A DNA stretch of 58,366 nucleotides from the NCBI GenBank assembly GCA_023398815.1, contig JAEWRW010000050.1, positions 1-58,366 of the forward strand, given 5' to 3'. The position numbers and the translations under genes were made by a program. This document shows, in pieces, positions 24,499-31,388 of this stretch. The stretch's first letter is position 1. Every line of letters starts with the position of its first letter. The notes beneath the pieces are model-generated. The model was not told the origin of the DNA. It saw only the letters and a list, made by a program, of their open reading frames with translations, and searched no databases. Origin of the DNA: Bacillota bacterium (GTDB lineage Bacteria; Bacillota; Clostridia; Christensenellales; UMGS416).

Positions 24499-25079
24499 TG
24501 GTTCCTCCTTGCTCTGTGGGCATGCCACAGTGAACGGGTGTCAGGGTCGGGTGGGTTGGGCAGGCTGAGGTGCAGCAGGGCATCCTCCAGCGCGGCCAGG
24601 CAGGCCACAATGCCAACGGTAGGCACCAGCCAACCCCTACCCGTGGCCACCCACAGCGGCAGGGCCAGCCACAGCAGGGCGCCGGTTGCCTTGTTGGCCC
24701 AGGTGTGCAGCGGCAGTGGCGGGTGGTGCCGCCACAGGGCGGCCGCCAATGCCAGCAGCCGCAGGGCAAAGGCTGCGCCCACCCAGGGCAGCGCCGCCGC
24801 CAACCCCTGCCCCACGGCACGCACCGCCCACAGCGCCACACACAGCCAAAAGACGAGGTCGGCCACCGAGTCAAGCCGGGCACCGGCGCGGCTGGCCACC
24901 CGCCACCGCCGGGCCAGGTACCCATCGGCCAAGTCGGTGAGTCCACCCAGAGTGTAGAGCGCCAGCGCCGCCGGCAGGTGACCGGCCAGCAGCGGCAGCG
25001 CCGGTGACAGCGCCAGCCGGGCCACGGTCAAGCCGTTGACCAGAAGGGAGCGGGTGCGATGCCGGTCGGCTGGGGTCAT
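24495..25079 (-). CDS. CDP-alcohol phosphatidyltransferase family membrane enzyme
   Basis: 194 residues with about five to six hydrophobic helices. The family signature D-x2-D-G-x2-A-R-x8-G-x3-D-x3-D is present as DLADGYLARR...GARLDSVAD (residues about 49-74), so the metal-binding active site is intact. Such enzymes move a phosphoalcohol between CDP-diacylglycerol (or CDP-alcohol) and a second alcohol in phospholipid synthesis. Coupled by ATGA to the oxidoreductase, which might supply or use a polyol head group; that link is speculative. Confidence 0.88.
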   Translation of the reverse strand: MTPADRHRTRSLLVNGLTVARLALSPALPLLAGHLPAALALYTLGGLTDLADGYLARRWRVASRAGARLDSVADLVFWLCVALWAVRAVGQGLAAALPWVGAAFALRLLALAAALWRHHPPLPLHTWANKATGALLWLALPLWVATGRGWLVPTVGIVACLAALEDALLHLSLPNPPDPDTRSLWHAHRARRNQ

Positions 25080-25096
25080 GGGGCCTCCTTGGCGGC

Positions 25097-25348
25097 AACC
25101 TTTCGCGTCTGCCGCTGTTGCGACAGCCGCGATTCAGACGGCTTGTTCCCGTTTCGGCCAGGTCGGTCGCCGCGCAGGTCGCCGACCGACCGCAAATCGC
25201 AGTGCTCATGCGGGTTTCTAGGGGTACGTTACGCCTGCGGGCGGATTTTCTTTCCTGCTCGTACCAGCACTTCTGTTCCTCCCGCCGAATGAATCGTCGG
25301 GAGGTTCGTTCCCCACTGCTCGTTCTAGTGGGTTTTTTGACACTCTGG
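25097..25348 (+). repeat. Intergenic composite repeat R2 (short form)
   Basis: Begins AACCTTTCGCGTCTGCCGC. The hallmark hairpin pairs 25161-25169 with 25183-25191 around CCGCGCAGGTCGC, followed by a small CGCCTGCGGGCG hairpin, a GAATGAATCG motif, and a terminator-like hairpin at 25312-25332. It ends GACACTCTGG. Close to the copy at 57.6 kb over its whole length and to the minus-strand copies at 29.5 and 32.6 kb. Lies between two divergent genes. Confidence 0.75.
25312..25338 (+). terminator. Terminator-like 3' end of repeat R2
   Basis: CCCACT (25312-25317) pairs with AGTGGG (25327-25332), followed by TTTTTT. Confidence 0.6.
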
Positions 25349-25408
25349 CGCTGCCGGGGCAAAGCACGGTAAGCGGGTACGGCCAGGTACATCAGCGATG
25401 CGGCTGGG

Positions 25409-25437
25409 TTGTTCGGGCCCACCATCCTTGCTATAAT
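25409..25437 (+). promoter_or_regulatory. Promoter of gtrA-like / PP2C operon
   Basis: TTGTTC (25409-25414), 17-base spacer, perfect TATAAT (25432-25437). Confidence 0.75.
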
Positions 25438-25464
25438 ACTACCATCGACAAAGGGGGCGCAAGG

Positions 25465-25875
25465 GTGGACGGGATTCGACAGATGTTCGCGCGGCACCGG
25501 CAGTTCCTGCTTTATTGCATGGTGGGCGCGGCCAACACGCTCATCACCATGGCGGCGCTGTGGTTGTTTTTTGATGTGTGGCATTGGAACCACGGGGTAT
25601 CCTACGCCTTGGCTTATGCCGCCGGCGTGGTCAACGGGTATTTTTGGAGCACGCGGGCCGTGTTCCGCACCCGGGGCACGGCGGCCAACCTCACCAAGTT
25701 CGTGTTGGTCAACGTGGCGACGCTGGCCGTCAACCAGGCTCTCATGTGGCTGTTTGTGGATAAGTTGGGTGTCTACTCCCTGCTGGCGCAGGCGCTGGTG
25801 GTGCCGTTCACGTTCATCGCCAATTTCTCATTGAACCGCCTGTGGACCTTCGCCCAGCCGGGCGAGGGCCGGTAG
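25465..25875 (+). CDS. GtrA family membrane protein
   Basis: 136 residues with four membrane helices and the GtrA signatures FLLYCMVGAANTLITMAAL, YAAGVVNGYFWSTRAVF and FIANFSLNRLWTF. GtrA-like proteins move or help translocate polyprenyl-linked sugars for cell surface glycosylation. It starts at a GTG 5 bases after the GGGGGCGCAAGG region, which carries the ribosome site. Nine bases separate it from the PP2C gene. Confidence 0.9.
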   Translation: MDGIRQMFARHRQFLLYCMVGAANTLITMAALWLFFDVWHWNHGVSYALAYAAGVVNGYFWSTRAVFRTRGTAANLTKFVLVNVATLAVNQALMWLFVDKLGVYSLLAQALVVPFTFIANFSLNRLWTFAQPGEGR

Positions 25876-25884
25876 CGGCGGTCG

Positions 25885-26703
25885 ATGGCGCTCCTGGCGC
25901 TGGGTGGGGCACGGGGCCGGTCATGGACGACCGGCCTTGCCGGCTGGCAGGCGGCCAGCGGGCAGCTTTTGGGCGCGCGGCAGGAGCAGCAGGATGCCTG
26001 CGGGCTCTGCCCGGCGGGGCGGGGGTTGCTGGCGGCGGTGGCCGATGGCATGGGCGGCATGGCCCAGGGCGGCGTGGCGGCGGCGCTGGCGCTGGAGACC
26101 ATTAGGCGGGCCGCGGCCGAGCTGACGGGAGCCGATGCGACCTTTGAGGCCCTGCGTGCCCTGCTGGAGACGGCCAACCGCGCCGTCTACCAGGGCGTAG
26201 GGCGCGGGGGCATCCCGGGGCTCTCAGGCACGACGCTCTGCGCCGTGGTGGTGGAGGAAAACCGCGCCCGCGTGTTTTGGTGCGGAGACAGCCGGGTGTA
26301 CCTGGGCCGGGGCGGGCGGCTCTACGCCCTCACCGACGACCACATCTACGCCCGCTACCTCACCCAGATGGTGCGGGAGGGCGTGATTACCGAGGAGCAG
26401 GCCCAGGCCAACCCCCGGCGGAGCCACTTGACCGGCTACCTGGGGATGCGCGCGCTGGAGGATTACTCCATCACCACCGGCCCCATGACGCTGGAGGAGG
26501 GCGACCGGCTGCTGCTGTGCACCGATGGGCTTTACCGCGGGCTGGGGGAGGGCGGCCTCAATGACTGCCTTTGGGCCCCGCCACGCCGGGCCGTGGGCCG
26601 CATGCTGGCGGAGCTCACGCGCCGCCGCCTGCCCGGGCAGGACAATGCCACCGCCCTTGTGCTACAATGGGGCGAAGCCAAAAAGAGAGGAATGGATACA
26701 TGA
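25885..26703 (+). CDS. PP2C-family serine/threonine protein phosphatase
   Basis: 272 residues with the PP2C metal-site motifs in order: RQEQQDACG, VADGMGGMAQGG, SGTTLCAV, FWCGDSRVYL, LTDDH, LLCTDGLYRGL and GQDNATALVL. All metal-binding Asp residues are kept, so it should be an active Mn/Mg-dependent phosphatase. There is no membrane segment. No Ser/Thr kinase lies next to it in this window, unlike the usual prpC-prkC pair. Its stop overlaps a 30-residue membrane protein as ATGA. Confidence 0.92.
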   Translation: MALLALGGARGRSWTTGLAGWQAASGQLLGARQEQQDACGLCPAGRGLLAAVADGMGGMAQGGVAAALALETIRRAAAELTGADATFEALRALLETANRAVYQGVGRGGIPGLSGTTLCAVVVEENRARVFWCGDSRVYLGRGGRLYALTDDHIYARYLTQMVREGVITEEQAQANPRRSHLTGYLGMRALEDYSITTGPMTLEEGDRLLLCTDGLYRGLGEGGLNDCLWAPPRRAVGRMLAELTRRRLPGQDNATALVLQWGEAKKRGMDT

Positions 26704-26792
26704 AAACCGGTGTGAAAATCGTGGCCATCGTGGCCACTGTAATGTTTGTGCTGGCGCTCATTTTGCCCTACATTGGGCTGTTTGGTAATTAG
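26700..26792 (+). CDS. Tiny single-helix membrane protein (30 residues)
   Basis: MKTGVKIVAIVATVMFVLAL plus ten more residues: a basic N-terminus and one strong membrane helix. The ATG overlaps the PP2C stop (ATGA) and AGAGAGG is 9 bases upstream, so it is likely translated by coupling. No homologue is recognised. It could anchor or regulate the phosphatase; that is inference from position. Confidence 0.65.
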   Translation: MKTGVKIVAIVATVMFVLALILPYIGLFGN

Positions 26793-26906
26793 CAAAGTCC
26801 CTCATCGGGGTGCGGATCGCCCACTTGCTTGTCATAACCAAACATGTTAGCATATGAATAGATTGACGCCTTAGGCATCCGCCGGGGCGAAGAAGGAGGA
26901 CGTTCC

Positions 26907-27191
26907 ATGGCGCAGATTGAGCCCAATGTGACCGCGCAGCCCACACACAACGAGACCGTGTCCTTCGGTGAGTGGGTGGGCACATTCGTCCTGTTGCTCA
27001 TCCCCATCGTGGGGTTCATCCTGATGCTGGTGTGGGCCTTTGGCAGCGGTGCCAAGCCCAGCAAGCGCAACTTCGCCCGCGCCTATTTCCTGGTGTGGGT
27101 CATCGGCCTGGTGGTGGGCATCGTCACGTTCCTGGCGACGGCGTCGTCACTGGCCGCGCTCCTGTCCGGCTTGGCGGGGATGGGCTACTGA
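26907..27191 (+). CDS. Small two-helix membrane protein
   Basis: 94 residues: a polar N-terminus with QPTHNETVSFGEWVG, two hydrophobic helices (residues about 25-46 and 60-82) and a short basic loop GAKPSKRNFARAYFL between. AAGGAGG precedes the ATG. The sequence style (EWxGTFVLLLIPIVGFIxMLVWAFG...KRNFARA) is common in uncharacterised clostridial small membrane proteins. Its 3' end overlaps the convergent Fur-family gene by 45 bases. Confidence 0.75.
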   Translation: MAQIEPNVTAQPTHNETVSFGEWVGTFVLLLIPIVGFILMLVWAFGSGAKPSKRNFARAYFLVWVIGLVVGIVTFLATASSLAALLSGLAGMGY

Positions 27192-27614
27192 GCGCAAGCG
27201 GCACTCCCGGCACAGGCCATAGAGCTCCAGCCGGTGACCGGTGACGTCGAAGCCCAGGCGATCCATGACCTCCCGCTCGTAGTCGTGCAGCGGGCAGCCA
27301 TCCACCGGTTGGATGCGCCCGCAGGCCGAACAAACCAGATGGTGGGTGTGGTCGGCGGGGGTCAAGTCCCACACGGCGCGGTCGGCCCCCGCCAGGGTGG
27401 ACTTGCGCACCAACCCATGGTGCTCCAGCGTCTCCAGGTTGCGGTAGATGGACGACAGGTTGATGGACACGCCCCGTTCCCGCAGCTTGAGGAACAGCCC
27501 CTCGGCCCCCAGCGGCTGGGGGCTGGCGGCCAACGATTCCAGTATTTCCATGCGATGCCTGGTGCATTTGATGCCCAGGCTTTTCATTTGCCTTGTGAAG
27601 TCCGGCTGCGGCAT
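27147..27614 (-). CDS. Fur-family metalloregulator (Fur/Zur/PerR type)
   Basis: 155 residues. The winged helix covers residues about 10-80 (IKCTRHRMEILESLAASPQPLGAEG, VSINLSSIYRNLETLE); the metal-binding region has HTHHLVCSACGRIQPV and a second pair GLCRECR, which together make the structural zinc site C-x2-C...C-x2-C. The sensing metal cannot be told from this. AAAGGAG precedes the ATG. The last residues (RSVAHPRQAGQERGQ) overlap the neighbouring gene and may be a late extension. A perfect 12-bp palindrome sits at its promoter. Confidence 0.9.
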   Translation of the reverse strand: MPQPDFTRQMKSLGIKCTRHRMEILESLAASPQPLGAEGLFLKLRERGVSINLSSIYRNLETLEHHGLVRKSTLAGADRAVWDLTPADHTHHLVCSACGRIQPVDGCPLHDYEREVMDRLGFDVTGHRLELYGLCRECRLRSVAHPRQAGQERGQ

Positions 27615-27678
27615 GGTGCTCCTTTCCGCCCGGCGGCCGAGCGTGGGCGCAAATGCAACCCGTTTGCGTCTTCCCCTT

Positions 27679-27696
27679 AGTATACCACATATGTGG
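27679..27696 (-). promoter_or_regulatory. Fur-family gene promoter with 12-bp palindrome
   Basis: A minus-strand -10 TATACT (27684-27679) is directly preceded by the perfect palindrome CCACATATGTGG (27685-27696), which fills the spacer. This is where an autoregulating repressor would bind. The -35 is weak. Confidence 0.55.
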
Positions 27697-27706
27697 AGCT
27701 GGTTGG

Positions 27707-28031
27707 CACCCTTCGCGTCCGCCGCTGCGACGTCGGACGCGATTCAGAAGACTTGTTTCATTTTCATTCAATCGTCCGCCGCACATGTCGCCGGACGATA
27801 TCAAACCGTGGTTCTCATGCAGTGACTCTTTGGATACGTTTCGCCGCGGGTGGGTTTTTGCTGCCCGCGTTGCACGAGCTTTTCCTCCCCTCCCGCCGGA
27901 TGAACCGTCGGTTTTCAACCCCGCCCTGCGGCAGACGATTCGTCAGAATCGTTGAGAGCAGGGTGAGCATTGCCCAGCAATGCGGTGGGTCGGTTCCGGC
28001 TTTCGCTCCCCTAGCAGGCTTTTTGTATGCA
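27707..28031 (+). repeat. Intergenic composite repeat R3
   Basis: CACCCTTCGCGTCCGCCGC start, hallmark hairpin 27771-27778 with 27792-27799 around CCGCACATGTCGC, CGCCGCGGGTG hairpin, GATGAACCGTCGG motif, then GACGATTCGTCAGAATCGTT and a T-rich end. Fills most of the space between the Fur-family gene and mnmE. Confidence 0.7.
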
Positions 28032-28051
28032 GGTGCCGCCCCTTCCACTGT

Positions 28052-28080
28052 TTGACGGCGGGCCGTGCCGGGGCTAGAAT
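28052..28080 (+). promoter_or_regulatory. Promoter of mnmE
   Basis: TTGACG (28052-28057), 17-base spacer, TAGAAT (28075-28080), 25 bases before the ATG. Confidence 0.8.
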
Positions 28081-28104
28081 GGTGCAAACGACGGGAGGTG
28101 GCCC

Positions 28105-29466
28105 ATGGACGACGGGCGCACGATAGCGGCGCTGGCGACGGCGCCGGGCATGGCAGGGGTAGCGGTGGTACGTGTGAGCGGCCCGGACAGCCTGGGAGTG
28201 CTGCACCGGTGCTTCAGCCGGCGGGGCGATTATGAGCCGCGCAAGCTCTACCATGGCCGGGTGCTGCTGGCGGGCCAGCCGGTGGAGCGGGCGCTGGCTG
28301 TCTGGTTCCGCGCGCCCCACAGCTACACCGGGGAGGACGCCGCCGAGCTCCACTGCCACGGCGGGCAGGAGGCCGTCCGCGCCACGCTGGAGGCGCTCTT
28401 CGCCGCCGGGGCCGCGCCGGCCGAGCCAGGCGAGTTCACCCGCCGAGCGTTCCTCCATGGCCGGATGGATCTCTCCCAGGCCGAGGCGGTCATGGACGTC
28501 ATCGCCGCCCGGGCCGAGGGTGCCCACCGCCTGGCACTGGGGCAGCTGGAGGGCCGCCTGGGGCGGGAGGTCAGCACCCTGGCCGATGACCTGCTCACCC
28601 TGCTGGCCGAGGTCGAGGTGACCGTGGACTACCCCGAGGAGGACCTGGAGGAGCGCACGACCGCCCACTGCGTTGATCGGCTCACGGCCACCGCCGCCGC
28701 GCTGGAGCGGCTGCTCGGGACGGCGCGGGCGGGCCGCACCCTGCGGGAGGGGCTGCGCTGCGCCATTGTGGGCCGGCCCAACGCCGGCAAGTCCTCCCTG
28801 CTCAACGCCCTGCTGGGGGAGGACCGCGCCATCGTGACGGCCACGCCCGGCACCACGCGGGATACGCTCGATGCTGAGGCCGACCTTGACGGCCTGGCGG
28901 TGACGTTTGTGGACACGGCGGGCATCCGCCACAGCGACGACGAGGTGGAGCGCCTGGGGGTGGAGCGGGCGCGGCGGGCGCTGACGACGGCGGGGGTGGC
29001 CGTCCTTGTGGTGGATGGCAGCCAGACGCTCAATGCCGACGACCGGGACATCGCCGGGGCCTGCGCCGGGCTGCCCTTGGTGGTCGCCCTCAACAAGGCT
29101 GACCTGCCGCAGGCGCTGATGCCGGGCGAGGCCGCCGTCGCGCTGGGCACCCCCCACGCCGTGGCGCTGTCGGCCCGCACTGGGCAGGGGGTGGACGGCC
29201 TGCGTACCCTGCTGCGGCACCTGGCCCTGGGCAGCGAGGCGCTGGGCGAGTCGGCGGTGCTGGCAAACCTTCGGCACATCGAGTGCGCCCGGCAGGCCCA
29301 CGCCGCGCTGGGGGAGGCCCTCGCTGCCCTGCGCGCCGGCTTCCCGCCGGACACCGCCGCCATCGACATCCGACGGGCTTGGCATGCTCTGGGGCAAATC
29401 ACCGGCGGCACGGTGGACGAGGACGTGATTGATTTGATTTTCTCGCGGTTCTGTTTGGGAAAGTAG
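28105..29466 (+). CDS. mnmE: tRNA modification GTPase MnmE (TrmE)
   Basis: 453 residues, the normal family length. An N-terminal folate-binding domain (residues 1-120, DGRTIAALATAPGMAGVAVVR... ending at PGEFTRRAF) is followed by a helical domain split by a GTPase insert: G1 GRPNAGKS at 223-230, TPGTTRD switch, DTAGI, NKAD. The C-terminus is FCLGK, the conserved FC(I/L)GK end with its catalytic Cys. With MnmG it puts (carboxymethyl)aminomethyl groups on U34 of tRNAs. GGGAGG precedes the ATG. mnmG and jag, often adjacent elsewhere, are not here. Confidence 0.97.
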   Translation: MDDGRTIAALATAPGMAGVAVVRVSGPDSLGVLHRCFSRRGDYEPRKLYHGRVLLAGQPVERALAVWFRAPHSYTGEDAAELHCHGGQEAVRATLEALFAAGAAPAEPGEFTRRAFLHGRMDLSQAEAVMDVIAARAEGAHRLALGQLEGRLGREVSTLADDLLTLLAEVEVTVDYPEEDLEERTTAHCVDRLTATAAALERLLGTARAGRTLREGLRCAIVGRPNAGKSSLLNALLGEDRAIVTATPGTTRDTLDAEADLDGLAVTFVDTAGIRHSDDEVERLGVERARRALTTAGVAVLVVDGSQTLNADDRDIAGACAGLPLVVALNKADLPQALMPGEAAVALGTPHAVALSARTGQGVDGLRTLLRHLALGSEALGESAVLANLRHIECARQAHAALGEALAALRAGFPPDTAAIDIRRAWHALGQITGGTVDEDVIDLIFSRFCLGK

Positions 29467-29493
29467 CCCCGAACTGCCCTCCACCGCCTCAAT

Positions 29494-29533
29494 AACAAAA
29501 GATGGCGGTAAGGCCAATATGCCTTGCCGCCAT
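29494..29533 (-). terminator. Terminator at the end of repeat R4, minus strand
   Basis: 13-bp stem (29533-29521 with 29514-29502, one G-U pair), loop ATATTG, then CTTTTGTT on the minus strand. It can end transcripts of the XRE/DUF2975 pair after they cross R4. The same hairpin also lies 36 bases after the mnmE stop. Confidence 0.7.
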
Positions 29534-29945
29534 TCAGAGTGTCTACAAACCCACTAGAACGAGCAGTGGGTAACGAACCTCTCGCCCCATCGCAACACTT
29601 CGTGTTGCTCGCACCACTCTCAACGATTCTGACGAATCGTCTGCCGTGGCGCGGGGGTAACACCGCTTCATTCGGCGGGAGGAAAGAAAGCGCTGGTACG
29701 AGCAGATAAGAAAATCCGCCCGTAGGCGTAACGTACCCTTAGAAAACCGCATGAGAGTTGCAATTTGCGGTCGGTCCATCGCAATACTTCGTATTGCTCG
29801 CGTTGCTCTCAACGATTCTAAAGAATCGTCTGCCGCAACGTGGGACTGAGAGTCGGCGACATGTGCGGCGACCGACCAAACCATCATGAGAACAAGCTGT
29901 CTGAATCGCGGCTGTCGCCCCAGCGGCAGACGCGAAAGGGCTGCG
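29533..29945 (-). repeat. Intergenic composite repeat R4 (minus orientation, with extra modules)
   Basis: Starts right behind the stop of the minus-strand XRE gene. The hallmark hairpin pairs 29876-29872 with 29856-29852 around the ACATGT loop. It also carries two copies of a module with GCAACAC-TTC-GTGTTGC or GCAATAC-TTC-GTATTGC hairpins, each followed by an ACGATTC...GAATCGT hairpin. The far end carries the CCCACT...AGTGGG hairpin. Confidence 0.7.
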
Positions 29946-29947
29946 CG

Positions 29948-30190
29948 TTAAGGGTTGTCGTCGCCGTCGTCGGCGGGGCTTTCCCGGTCGGGCTGCCACT
30001 CCAGCAGGTCGCCGGGCTGGCAATCCAGCACCCGGCAGAGTGCCTCCAGGGTGGAGAAGCGCACGGCCTTGGCCCGGCCGTTCTTCAGGATGGAGAGATT
30101 GGCCATGGTGAGGCCCACCCGCTCGGTGAGCTCGGTCATGCTCATCTTCCGCCGGGCCATCATCACGTCTACGTTCACCACGATTGCCAT
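29948..30190 (-). CDS. XRE (Cro/CI) family transcriptional regulator
   Basis: 80 residues, nearly all helix-turn-helix: ARRKMSMTELTERVGLTMAN with recognition helix LSILKNGRAKAVRF, then LEALCRVLDCQPGDLLEW, typical of the YozG group. Such regulators are commonly encoded with a DUF2975 membrane protein, which here lies 11 bases upstream in the same operon. AAGGAGG precedes the ATG. Acidic C-terminal tail. Confidence 0.92.
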   Translation of the reverse strand: MAIVVNVDVMMARRKMSMTELTERVGLTMANLSILKNGRAKAVRFSTLEALCRVLDCQPGDLLEWQPDRESPADDGDDNP

Positions 30191-30201
30191 TGGGCCTCCT
30201 T

Positions 30202-30681
30202 TCAGACCGTCAGGTCGTTTTCCTGTTGCAGGGCCACGGCCTTATCTACGAGGTGCGACAGCACCGCCGCGATGACCGCCACCACGAGCCCCGCCGCCAC
30301 CGTGAAGAGGAGGAGCAACGCGATGCCAGGCGAGGCGAGGTGCAGAACGCCCAGCGTTACAACAGCCCCGATATAGACGGCCGCCTCCAACAGCGCCAGC
30401 CAGCACACCCACTTCAACCTCTGTGCGTTCTCGTGGCAGAAGGAGCGGTTGCGGCCCATATCGGTGGCGATGCGCCAGCCCAGCAGCAACGCCGCGAAGA
30501 ACGGCAGGGAGCTGGCCCACAGAAAGATGAGACAGGGCCAGAAGAGGTAGGCGACCTCGGGGTTTTCCATGCGCATTTCGTCGCCCATGGAGTACGCGAA
30601 AAACGACAAAAGAAGCAGGGTGCCCAGCACCGTTACCACAATGGCCGCCTTCAAGAGCAGCGACAGTTCTCTCTGTTTCAT
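30202..30681 (-). CDS. DUF2975-like membrane protein
   Basis: 159 residues with four hydrophobic helices (around 10-30, 47-68, 90-112 and 120-145) and the loop RIATDMGRNRSFCHENAQRLK before helix 3, characteristic of DUF2975 proteins. It begins at 30681 behind GGGAGGATGGA. With the XRE gene after it, this is the common membrane-protein/regulator pair of Firmicutes, of unknown physiological role. Confidence 0.85.
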   Translation of the reverse strand: MKQRELSLLLKAAIVVTVLGTLLLLSFFAYSMGDEMRMENPEVAYLFWPCLIFLWASSLPFFAALLLGWRIATDMGRNRSFCHENAQRLKWVCWLALLEAAVYIGAVVTLGVLHLASPGIALLLLFTVAAGLVVAVIAAVLSHLVDKAVALQQENDLTV

Positions 30682-30703
30682 GCTCCATCCTCCCTTTGTG
30701 CAC

Positions 30704-30732
30704 AGTATACCCGCGCTATCATTGAAATACAA
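30704..30732 (-). promoter_or_regulatory. Promoter of the DUF2975/XRE pair
   Basis: Minus strand TTGTAT (30732-30727), 17-base spacer, TATACT (30709-30704), 23 bases before the DUF2975 ATG. Confidence 0.8.
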
Positions 30733-30946
30733 TGGGTAAATATCGAATTTCGATACATCATTAGCCTTTAAGCGCTGATCTGCCTTGCGGTGGGGGTGAA
30801 ATGGAAGCACAACTCGGCCTAAAGATGAGGATGAGGGAAGGCCCCCTACACAAACACCCGAGCCGACGATGTGTGGCCCGGGTGAGGCAAAGCCGGATTG
30901 CAAGTTCTTCCTGCCCTCCGTTCGCCCCGCGATAGGAAGGCTGGTG

Positions 30947-31045
30947 TTACCCGGCAAGCAAGCTGCGGATGGTAATGGTTAAAGTGATGAGCGAGATGAC
31001 AAGCGTAATGCTGGAGATAACCAGGGTAAACATCGTAAACTTCAT
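30947..31045 (-). CDS. Tiny hydrophobic peptide (32 residues)
   Basis: MKFTMFTLVISSITLVISLI followed by twelve residues ending IRSLLAG: almost one continuous membrane helix rich in Ile, Leu, Thr and Ser. GGAGG is well placed upstream, and a TTGACA-18-TCTACT promoter precedes it. The composition resembles small holin-like or type I toxin peptides, but no antisense antitoxin RNA could be shown, so the role is open. Confidence 0.55.
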   Translation of the reverse strand: MKFTMFTLVISSITLVISLITLTITIRSLLAG

Positions 31046-31084
31046 CAGACACACCTCCTTCTCCTGCGATGATTGCCTACTACC

Positions 31085-31114
31085 AGTAGACCACCACCGG
31101 TCTTGCCATGTCAA
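31085..31114 (-). promoter_or_regulatory. Possible promoter of the 32-residue peptide
   Basis: Minus strand TTGACA (31114-31109), 18-base spacer, TCTACT (31090-31085). The rest of the region 31046-31297 shows nothing recognisable. Confidence 0.5.
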
Positions 31115-31297
31115 TCGCAAACCAGCAATGCGTTGTACCATTCTATGCACAGGTTCATGCGCTTTCGGGCGGGGAAGCCGACCTTGGGGCGTACTGCATC
31201 GGGGATTGGGCATACCAACGGAACCACCGACAGCATTCCGCCACCCGGCACGCCGTATCCATGCCCGCAAAACCTGCTCCATCTACACAATTCCGTG

Positions 31298-31326
31298 TTG
31301 CATTGCCCCCACAATTTCGTTAAAAT
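31298..31326 (+). promoter_or_regulatory. Promoter of the Gfo/Idh/MocA gene
   Basis: TTGCAT (31298-31303), 17-base spacer, TAAAAT (31321-31326). Confidence 0.75.
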
Positions 31327-31388
31327 AGCCATGGTATGGAATTGTACCAACATAACAAGGTGAACAAATAAATCGGGAGGTTCGGTCC

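Noticed and set aside
25059..25372. Short frames inside the composite repeats that recur with similar peptide sequence
   Set aside because: The same peptide appears only because the DNA repeat recurs. Reading frames break in several copies, while the stems covary as nucleic acid, so a small-protein family is unlikely.
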